From NCBI GenBank assembly GCA_005789975.1, contig SXWC01000082.1:1-12291 (forward strand): a DNA stretch of 12,291 nucleotides, in the 5' to 3' direction. Below are positions 6,196 through 12,291 of the stretch, piece by piece (positions within the stretch are counted from its first letter, which is position 1; each line of letters opens with the position of its first letter). The notes under the pieces were generated by a model. It worked only from the letters and a program-made list of their open reading frames with translations. It did no database searches and was not told the DNA's origin. Both the position numbers and the translations under genes were made by a program. Source of the DNA: Planctomycetaceae bacterium. GTDB taxonomy: Bacteria; Planctomycetota; Planctomycetia; Pirellulales; UBA1268.

Positions 6196-9100
6196 CGGCT
6201 CCCCGCGCGGCGGTCACCGCCGCGTTGGAGAGTCCGTGGATTCTCACCGTGCCGGCGGCATCCGCGATGACGAGCGCCTTGCCGTCGGGACTCATGGCGA
6301 GCGACTTGGGCTCATCAGCCTGCCCGGGCAGACTGCAGAGTTCGTCCCCGGAGTCGATGTCCCAAATGCGGACGGTGGAATCGGTCGCGGCCGTCACGAC
6401 GCGGCGGCCGTCGGGGGTGATCAACACCTTTTCGACGCGGCCTTCGTGCCCGCGAAACACGCGGAGCTCCTCTCCCGTGAGGGCGTCCCAGAGGCGGGCC
6501 GTCCCATCCAGCGAGCCGGTCACAAGACGGGTGCCGGCGGAATCGAAGGCGATCGACCGCACCTGGTCGCTGTGGCCGTCGAGGGTGGAGATCTGCTCTC
6601 CCGTTTGAAAGTCATTGAGATGAACGGTCCCGATCGCCAATCCGGCAGCCAGCGTCCGCGAGTCGGGGCTGACTGCGAGGCAGGTGACGAGGCCGCGCGG
6701 ACCCATGTCCGCCACGACGCGTCCGGTCACGGCGTCGTGCAGTTCTGAGTTCGTGTAGGCAAGGCGAGTGCCATCGAGACCGAATACGGCGGCGACGTGG
6801 ACGTCCAGAGACGGCCGCGGAGCGGAGAACTCCGCGAGCGGGTCGCCCGTGCCGAGATTCCGGAGCGTCACGACACCTTCGGGCGAAGAGGTCGCGAGCA
6901 GCGACCCGTCGGGGCTGAACGTCATCGTCCTGGCGCCGCGTGCCCTGTCCCCGAGCGTGGCGAGGATATCCCCGGTGTCGGTTTTCCAGACATGGACGTC
7001 GCCCCCTTTTTCCGATGTCCTGGAACCAGCAGCGATGAGCCCGCCATCGGGGCTGAAGGCAATCCCGGTCACGCTGTCCGCCCCAGTGTGGAGCGTCTGG
7101 AGTCGCCTCAGCGTCCGCGGATCCCAGACCTCGATGTCGCCGGATTCCCGCGGGGCGACGGCCAGCCGGCTGCCATCCGGACCGAATGCGGCGGCCGAGA
7201 GCCCACGGACCCCTGCCAGCACGGCGAGCGGCTCCAAGGCCGTTCGAGACCAGATCCGGACCGTTCCGTCCTCCGCGCCGGAGGCGAGTGTTTCACCGTC
7301 GGAACGGAACGCGAGTGTCGCGATCGCGGCGTCGTGCCCGAGCAGATCGCGGTGCGAGGTGAAGGTCCGGGTGTTCCAGAGCCGGATGTGACCGTTCACG
7401 GTGCCGCCGGCGATCTGTCGGCCGTCGGGGCTGTAGGCCACCGCCGTGATCGCGGTGGCGTGCCCCGGCAGGCTCACGATCGGCTGTCCGTCGAGGGTGT
7501 TCCAGATGTGCAGTTCATTTTCCTCACCGGTCATGACAAGACGCTCGCCGTCCGGACTGAACGTGAGAAACGCGGACGGCGCGCCGAGTCCCCGTGGTCT
7601 CGTGATCGAGCAGAGTTGTCGCCCGTTGCCGGCGTCGTACACGAGCACGTCGAAAGGTTTTCGGACCGTGGTCACGAGGGCTGCGATCCGCTCGCCCCGG
7701 GGGCTGAAAGAGAAAGCAGCGACTCGCACATCCTTGCCCCCGCACCAGGTGATGAACCCACCGCCGTCGGCATCCCAGAGCCCGAGGGAACCGGTTGCAT
7801 ACCCGATGGCGACCCGGCTGCCATCGGGACTGAAGACGACCTCCCTGAGCCGGCCCCGATGCCCGTCGAGCAGGACCCCGTCGTGTCCGGTCGCCCTGGC
7901 GACGATCCGCACGCTGCCATCACGGGCGTGCACCGCCAGCCGCGTGCCATCGGGGCTAAGGGCCAGCGGCACCGCCGCGTCGGTCGTGACGCCGGCCGTT
8001 GCTTGTTTCAGGCAGGAAGGCCCGCGCCAGACGCTCACCCAGTCCTGATCCTGTGGTGGGAGGGGGACGTACCGCTGGTCATCGTCCGCGGAGAAAAACG
8101 CGAGGGACAGACGGTTGATCTCCCCCCGGGACCCCGAATGCTCGAGCATCCACCGCGGCGTGATCTTGACCGTGGGACGTTCCCGCTTCGCGACCACCGC
8201 CACCCCGAGCATGCCTCCATCCGGACTGTACCGGACATCTTGGACGGGTTTCTGTGCGACCTCGAGCGCGACCAACGCCTCGTCGATTCCCGCGCCGAGC
8301 ACGCGCATCTCGAGCGGCGGCGGCGTTCCCGCGAGCGGGAGCGTCTCCCGGTGGATGCGCCGTGCCATGCCCAGGTTGCGGCTGTCGAGACAGCCCCGGA
8401 GCGAACGGAGATTGGACACGTAGAGTTGCCGCAGAGCCTCGCGGTTTGCGGCATCGGCCCGTTCACGCTCCCCGACCGCGATCGCCCGCTGCCGCTCGGC
8501 ATGCAGGGCGTATATCGAGATGCCGACGATCGCCATCAGGAGCGTCATGAGCATGCCGGCCGCCGCCATGGCCGCGACCCTGTGCCTGCGGGCCAGTCGC
8601 ACGATCGAATCGATCAGCCGCGGCGGGCTGGCGGAGATCGCTTCGCCACGGAGATACCGACCCAGGTCGGCCTCGAGTTCGGCCGCGCTGGAATACCGCC
8701 TGGCCCGGTCCTTTTCCAGGCACTTCCCGACGATCGTGGCGAGATCGCCGCGGAACTTCGGGTTGACGGTGCAGAGCGACGTCGGCTCGACCTCCTTGAC
8801 GATGCGGGCCACCTCGTAGACCGCCCGGCTCCGCAGGTCATAGGGCTGCCGACCGGCGAGGAGTTCGTAGAAGACCACCCCCAGGGAATAGACGTCGGCC
8901 CGCACGTCGAGATCGTCGGCCGAGCCGTCAAACTGCTCGGGGCTCATGTAGCACAAGGTGCCCACGAGCTGACCGGGGTCGGTGTGCATCGTCGTCAGCG
9001 CCCCGTCGCCATCGGTGCTCCGCGCCACCCCGAAATCGATGATCTTCGGCTGCCCATGGGCATCGACGAGGATGTTGCCGGGCTTCAGATCGCGGTGGAT

Positions 9101-9619
9101 CACGCCCCGCTGGTGGCCGTGGGCGACCGCCCGGCAGACCTCGCGAAAGAGCATCACCCGGTCGCGGGCCACGAGTCCGTGCCCGGTCGCATAGCTGGTG
9201 ATCGAGCGGGCCTCCGCCACATGCTCCATGACGAAGTAGTGCACCGTGCATCCGTGCATCGCCTGCGCGCCGACGGTGTAGATGCGGGCGATCCCCGGGT
9301 GGGTGAGCCGCCCCAGGATCTGGGCCTCGTGTTCGAAACGCTTCGCAGCGGTGGCGGAGAGGAACCCCGGCCTGATCACCTTCACGGCGACGGGCCGGCA
9401 GGGCAGCCCCTGCAGGCCCTCATACACCCGCCCCATGCCCCCCTCGGCGATGAATCGCACGATCGTCACGTCGCCCAGCCGCGTGCCGGGCTCCAGATCA
9501 CCCGCCGTGCGATCGCTTGCCCGCGGCTGCAGCAGGCCGGTCAGTCCCGAGCCGCTCAGCTCGCCGTCATCCACCGAGTGGCCCTGCTCCTCGGCGGCAT
9601 CGGGTTCGGATCGCTCCAT
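6179..9619 (-). CDS. Transmembrane Ser/Thr protein kinase with WD40 double propeller
   Basis: This is a 1146-residue signalling protein. The kinase domain covers about 50-325: glycine loop AEGGMGRVY (58-66), ATP-binding Lys 80 in VAVKV, Glu 98, HRDLKPGN (175-182) with catalytic Asp 177, DFG (195-197), and SPEQ (226-229) in place of APEQ. All catalytic residues are present. One membrane helix lies at about 349-372, preceded by basic RLARRHR, followed by a charged helical stretch (~375-400). The remaining ~700 residues, expected outside the cytoplasm if the kinase is inside, hold about 14 clear WD40 blades (FSPDG..L..G..DG.VRIWD pattern) plus one or two degenerate ones, enough for two seven-bladed propellers. 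This architecture is well known in planctomycetes. The ATG at 9617-9619 has no clear ribosome site. The gene lies 150 nt after the yhhJ-like gene in the same direction. Confidence 0.96.
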   Translation of the reverse strand: MERSEPDAAEEQGHSVDDGELSGSGLTGLLQPRASDRTAGDLEPGTRLGDVTIVRFIAEGGMGRVYEGLQGLPCRPVAVKVIRPGFLSATAAKRFEHEAQILGRLTHPGIARIYTVGAQAMHGCTVHYFVMEHVAEARSITSYATGHGLVARDRVMLFREVCRAVAHGHQRGVIHRDLKPGNILVDAHGQPKIIDFGVARSTDGDGALTTMHTDPGQLVGTLCYMSPEQFDGSADDLDVRADVYSLGVVFYELLAGRQPYDLRSRAVYEVARIVKEVEPTSLCTVNPKFRGDLATIVGKCLEKDRARRYSSAAELEADLGRYLRGEAISASPPRLIDSIVRLARRHRVAAMAAAGMLMTLLMAIVGISIYALHAERQRAIAVGERERADAANREALRQLYVSNLRSLRGCLDSRNLGMARRIHRETLPLAGTPPPLEMRVLGAGIDEALVALEVAQKPVQDVRYSPDGGMLGVAVVAKRERPTVKITPRWMLEHSGSRGEINRLSLAFFSADDDQRYVPLPPQDQDWVSVWRGPSCLKQATAGVTTDAAVPLALSPDGTRLAVHARDGSVRIVARATGHDGVLLDGHRGRLREVVFSPDGSRVAIGYATGSLGLWDADGGGFITWCGGKDVRVAAFSFSPRGERIAALVTTVRKPFDVLVYDAGNGRQLCSITRPRGLGAPSAFLTFSPDGERLVMTGEENELHIWNTLDGQPIVSLPGHATAITAVAYSPDGRQIAGGTVNGHIRLWNTRTFTSHRDLLGHDAAIATLAFRSDGETLASGAEDGTVRIWSRTALEPLAVLAGVRGLSAAAFGPDGSRLAVAPRESGDIEVWDPRTLRRLQTLHTGADSVTGIAFSPDGGLIAAGSRTSEKGGDVHVWKTDTGDILATLGDRARGARTMTFSPDGSLLATSSPEGVVTLRNLGTGDPLAEFSAPRPSLDVHVAAVFGLDGTRLAYTNSELHDAVTGRVVADMGPRGLVTCLAVSPDSRTLAAGLAIGTVHLNDFQTGEQISTLDGHSDQVRSIAFDSAGTRLVTGSLDGTARLWDALTGEELRVFRGHEGRVEKVLITPDGRRVVTAATDSTVRIWDIDSGDELCSLPGQADEPKSLAMSPDGKALVIADAAGTVRIHGLSNAAVTAARGAVTVPR

Positions 9620-9651
9620 GGCGAATCATCCGCGGGGGTGGTGCACCGGCT

Positions 9652-9752
9652 TTTCGGCGTCTCATCCTAACGGCCCGTGGACAGGGGAATCCATGACCCT
9701 TGTCCACCCTTTCCACCGGCGTCCGCATCTTCGACCGGTGGAGACGCCGGGA
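9652..9752. other. Structured intergenic region, possible three-way junction
   Basis: The 150-nt gap between the yhhJ-like stop codon and the kinase-WD40 start (9620-9769) holds no gene but three nested inverted repeats. The outer stem pairs CGGCGTCTC (9655-9663) with GAGACGCCG (9741-9749). Inside are a stem GTGGACAGGGG/CCCTTGTCCAC (9677-9687/9697-9707) and a stem CCACCGG/CCGGTGG (9713-9719/9735-9741). A small GGGCC-GCA-GGCCC hairpin follows at 9754-9766. None is followed by a T-run on either strand. It may be a leader or attenuator for the kinase, an intercistronic mRNA stabiliser, a small RNA or protein-binding sites. Confidence 0.4.
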
Positions 9753-9769
9753 CGGGCCGCAGGCCCTGG

Positions 9770-10894
9770 TCAGCGGCCGGCTGCAATCGACTCCCGAAAA
9801 CGGCTCAGGCTGTAGATGAAGAAGGCCAGGCCGATTCCCCCCACCGCGGCGAACTGCGGCCAGACGATGTCGAGACCCGCCCCTCGGTAGATGATCGCCT
9901 GGGCGAAGGTGACGAAGTGCCGCGAGGGGAGCACGAGGGTGAGCGTCTGGAGCCACGGGGGCTGGCTCTCGACCGGTGTGCTCCCGCCCGAGAGCATCTG
10001 CAGGACGATGATCAACAGGATGATGAGCAGGGCGAACTGGGCCATCGTCCGGGCGACCGTGCCCAGGAAGATACCGAGTGCGGTGGCGAAGAAGAGATAG
10101 ACGGCGATGCCGGCGAGAAACAGCGGGATCGACCCGGCGATCGGCACCTGCAGGATCGAACGCACCACGATCAGCAGCGAGAGGGTTGCGGCGAAGAGGA
10201 TCACGAGGCTGTTGGACCAGACCTTCGCCATCACGATCTCGAAGGCGGTCAGCGGCATCACCATCAGATGTTCGAGCGTGCCATGCTCCCGCTCGCGGAT
10301 CAGGGCCGCCCCCGTGAGGATCACCGTGAGCATCGTGATCTGGTTGATGATCGCGATGATGCCGTTGAACCAGCTCGTGTCGCCGTTGGGATTGAAGGCC
10401 TTGCGGACGACCAGCCGCACCGGACCGTCGAGGCGCTGATCGCACCGCCGCAGGTAGCGGATCATCTCGTCGGTCATGATCTGCTGGATGTAGGAGGCCC
10501 CGTTGCTCGCCTGGAACATCGCGGTCGCGTCGATGTTGACCTGGAGTTCGGTCCGGCGTCCGGCCCGGAGATCGGCCTCGAATCCGGGGGGCACCACGAC
10601 CACGAACATCGAGCGGCCCTCGTCCATCGCCCGATCGACCTCGCCCGCCGCGAGCATCACGGGAGGTCTGAACCGCGGCGGATAGAAGGCGGCGATCAAC
10701 TGCTTGGAGAGCTGCGACTGGTCCTCGTCGACGAAGGCGATCGACGCGTTGTTGACCTCCGACGAGGTGCCCCGGGCCTGCGTGTAGATCGCCATCGTGA
10801 AGGCGTAGGCGACGAACACGGTCAGCACGACATCGTGCCGGAGGCTGCGAAGCTCCTTGATGCCGAGCCAGAGGATGTTCGTCAGGTGCCGCAT
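9770..10894 (-). CDS. yhhJ: ABC-2 type transporter permease, YhhJ-like
   Basis: This 374-residue inner-membrane protein has the classic ABC-2 exporter permease layout: one helix near the N terminus (~22-39), a large periplasmic loop (~40-175), then five hydrophobic segments (~178-199, 228-245, 256-280, 286-302, 347-363). Motifs typical of the E. coli YhhJ/DrrB-like branch are NPNGDTSWFN (168-177), IREREHGTLEHLMVMP (199-214) and LSGGSTPVESQP (301-312). It should form the membrane channel with the RbbA-like protein encoded just upstream. The ATG follows that gene's stop codon by two bases, with AGGAAGA (10901-10907) as ribosome site inside the end of rbbA, so translation is probably coupled. 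In E. coli the order is yhiI-rbbA-yhhJ, and this pair matches the last two. The exported substrate is unknown. Confidence 0.93.
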   Translation of the reverse strand: MRHLTNILWLGIKELRSLRHDVVLTVFVAYAFTMAIYTQARGTSSEVNNASIAFVDEDQSQLSKQLIAAFYPPRFRPPVMLAAGEVDRAMDEGRSMFVVVVPPGFEADLRAGRRTELQVNIDATAMFQASNGASYIQQIMTDEMIRYLRRCDQRLDGPVRLVVRKAFNPNGDTSWFNGIIAIINQITMLTVILTGAALIREREHGTLEHLMVMPLTAFEIVMAKVWSNSLVILFAATLSLLIVVRSILQVPIAGSIPLFLAGIAVYLFFATALGIFLGTVARTMAQFALLIILLIIVLQMLSGGSTPVESQPPWLQTLTLVLPSRHFVTFAQAIIYRGAGLDIVWPQFAAVGGIGLAFFIYSLSRFRESIAAGR

Positions 10895-10896
10895 GG

Positions 10897-12291
10897 CTAG
10901 TCTTCCTGACGCTTGAGCACGGCCATCGCCGTGCCCAGCAGCACCGGGATGAAGAGGGCCAGCGCCAGGGCGTCGGGCACGAGGAGTGCCGCGTCGAGCC
11001 CCTTGGTGAAGGCCCCCACGCTGGCGTGCATGAAGTAGGTCGTGGGCCAGAGCATGCCCACGACCCTGGCGTTGCCCTGGAGCGTCGACACCGGCTGCAG
11101 CAGCCCGGAGAACTGCGTCGTCGGCAGCATCGTGATGATCGCGGTCACGAACACGGCGGCGACCTGGCTCGATGTGAACGAGGCCACGACGAGGCCGATG
11201 GCCGTGGTGGCGCAGGCGTAGAGCAGGGCGCAGAGCGTGAGCATCGGCCCGCTCCCCTTGATCGGGACGCCGAAGACGGCGGTGGACATCGCCGTCAGGA
11301 TCATGAAGTTGACCATCGCGATCGCGATGTAGGGGAGTTGCTTCCCGACGAGAAACTCGAAGCGGCTGGTGGGCGTCACGTAGAAGTTGGTGATCGAACC
11401 GAGCTCCTTCTCGCGGACCACGCTGACGGCCATGAGGATCGCCGGGAGGAGAACGAGCAGGAGCGGCGGAATGCTCGGCACCATCGCATAGATGCTCTCG
11501 AAGGTCGGGTTGTAGAGAAACCGCGGCTCGATGGCGGGGAGCCGGACCAGGGGGTCGGTGCCGCGGGGGCGGCGACGAGCCTCCTCCTGGAGGTGGTTGA
11601 GCGTCACGCCCCGGGCGTACTGCGCGATCGTCTCGGCACGGAATGGATTCGCGCCGTCCACGACCGCCGACACCTCGGGGGGCGATCCCTTGGCGGCCTC
11701 ACGGCCGAACTGGTCGGGGATCTCGAGCGCCAGCGAGATCTCGTTGGCCCGCAGGCGGCGCTGAAGTTCGAAGCTGTCGGTGATCGCGGGCCGCCGCTCG
11801 AACGACCGCGATCCGGAGAAGGCGGCGAGGAAGTCGCGGCTGGCGGGGGTCTGGTCCTGATCGAACTCGGCGTAGCGGACGTTCTCGACGTCGGTGGTGA
11901 TCCCGAACCCGAACACGAGCATCAGCACGACCGAACCGATGAAGGCGAAGGCGAGACGAACGGGGTCGCGGAGGATCTCGAGCGTCTCGCGATGGCTGTA
12001 GGCCAGCAGCCGCGCCAGCGGCGGCGCGCCCGGCCGGCTCGGGGCCGCCGTGGCCGATTTGGGTCCGGCCGCCGCCTCCGTGGCAGCCGGCTCGGCGGTC
12101 GCGTCGGCGATGTAGCCGATGAAGGCCGTTTCCAGGTCGGCGCTGCCGCGGGCGGCCATCAGGGCCGCAGGTGTGTCGCAGGCAAAAACGGGGCCCGCGT
12201 GCTTCAGCGAGCTGCGGTCGCACCGCAGCGCCTCTTTCATGAAGTGCGTGGAGCTGCAGTTGGTCACGCTATGCCGCCGCGAAAGATCGAC
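10897..12291 (-). CDS. rbbA: RbbA-like ABC ATPase-permease fusion, C-terminal part (5' end outside window)
   Basis: The reading frame is open to the window edge, giving at least 464 residues. The GTG at 12267 is an internal codon, not the start: the residues around it align with the end of an ABC ATPase domain. STHFMKEALRCDR carries the H-loop histidine (codon 12244-12246), and HAGPVFACDTPAAL with LETAFIGYI follow, as in the second nucleotide-binding domain of RbbA. After an Ala/Pro-rich linker (~55-85, counted from the GTG) comes the ABC-2 membrane part: helix ~103-124, a large loop with PRFLYNP (248-254), then SVVREKELGSITNFYVTPTSRFEF (282-305), GKQLPYIAI (308-316), FGVPIKGSG (332-340) and further helices to the end at LKRQED. 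These match E. coli RbbA as remembered. The family is a ribosome-associated ATPase and putative exporter. The missing 5' part should encode two ATPase domains. Confidence 0.92.
   Translation of the reverse strand, partial: VDLSRRHSVTNCSSTHFMKEALRCDRSSLKHAGPVFACDTPAALMAARGSADLETAFIGYIADATAEPAATEAAAGPKSATAAPSRPGAPPLARLLAYSHRETLEILRDPVRLAFAFIGSVVLMLVFGFGITTDVENVRYAEFDQDQTPASRDFLAAFSGSRSFERRPAITDSFELQRRLRANEISLALEIPDQFGREAAKGSPPEVSAVVDGANPFRAETIAQYARGVTLNHLQEEARRRPRGTDPLVRLPAIEPRFLYNPTFESIYAMVPSIPPLLLVLLPAILMAVSVVREKELGSITNFYVTPTSRFEFLVGKQLPYIAIAMVNFMILTAMSTAVFGVPIKGSGPMLTLCALLYACATTAIGLVVASFTSSQVAAVFVTAIITMLPTTQFSGLLQPVSTLQGNARVVGMLWPTTYFMHASVGAFTKGLDAALLVPDALALALFIPVLLGTAMAVLKRQED
10901..10907 (-). 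promoter_or_regulatory. Shine-Dalgarno site of the yhhJ-like gene
   Basis: AGGAAGA on the minus strand, six bases before the ATG at 10894, embedded in the last codons of the rbbA-like gene. It supports the start and suggests translational coupling. Confidence 0.65.

Noticed and set aside
6797..9670. 957-codon open frame on plus, antisense to the kinase-WD40 gene
   Set aside because: Its translation has no recognisable domain and is Arg/Pro/His/Gly-rich, as expected for the complement of a GC-rich gene. The minus-strand frame has clear kinase motifs and WD40 repeats.
9677..10900. 407-codon open frame on plus, antisense to the yhhJ-like gene
   Set aside because: The translation is rich in Asp, Arg, His and Glu without hydrophobic patterning, a typical antisense image of a membrane protein.
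12265..12267. GTG as true start of the RbbA-like gene
   Set aside because: The frame is open to the window edge, and the residues on both sides (VDLSRRHSVTN then SSTHFM) continue an ABC ATPase domain, so the gene is cut by the window rather than starting here.
1..12291. CRISPR array, transposon, prophage or defence island
   Set aside because: No evenly spaced direct repeats of CRISPR length, no transposase, integrase or phage-like genes, and no terminal inverted repeats with target duplications were seen.

Overview
The window looks like a chromosomal piece of a GC-rich planctomycete (Planctomycetota, possibly Pirellulales-like). This is inferred from gene content. The first Ser/Thr kinase has the N-terminal module typical of that phylum ('SGLL..QL' followed by 'L..QGLLT.FQAR.ILAG'). 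There is also a second kinase fused to a membrane anchor and many WD40 repeats, a DUF6268-type outer-membrane protein and a di-haem peroxidase. No phage, transposon, CRISPR or defence genes are visible.

Layout. Positions 1-520 hold the 3' end of a 23S rRNA gene, a 120-nt spacer and a 5S rRNA gene, followed by a perfect 14-bp hairpin as likely operon terminator. Next come maf (minus) and an RluA-family pseudouridine synthase (plus), which diverge from overlapping start codons. A tail-anchored Ser/Thr kinase follows on plus, then a tRNA-Phe gene with its own near-consensus promoter. A DUF6268 outer-membrane protein (minus) and a secreted di-haem cytochrome c peroxidase (plus) diverge from a 127-bp region. 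The peroxidase converges, with a 17-bp overlap, on a 1146-residue kinase with one membrane segment and about 14-16 WD40 blades (minus). The right end carries two minus-strand genes in the order rbbA-like (5' end beyond the window) then yhhJ-like. They are separated by 2 nt and so are almost certainly one operon.

How the genes relate. The left third is translation and nucleotide housekeeping: rRNA, a base-modification enzyme, a nucleotide pyrophosphatase and tRNA-Phe. The centre is cell envelope: an outer-membrane protein and a periplasmic haem enzyme. The right part pairs a membrane ABC exporter of the RbbA/YhhJ type with a downstream signalling kinase in the same direction. The kinase is separated from yhhJ by 150 nt that can fold into a three-way junction, which is the most unusual non-coding feature seen. 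Nothing here amounts to a clearly new system; the findings are mostly unusual arrangements and candidate structures that need comparative testing.
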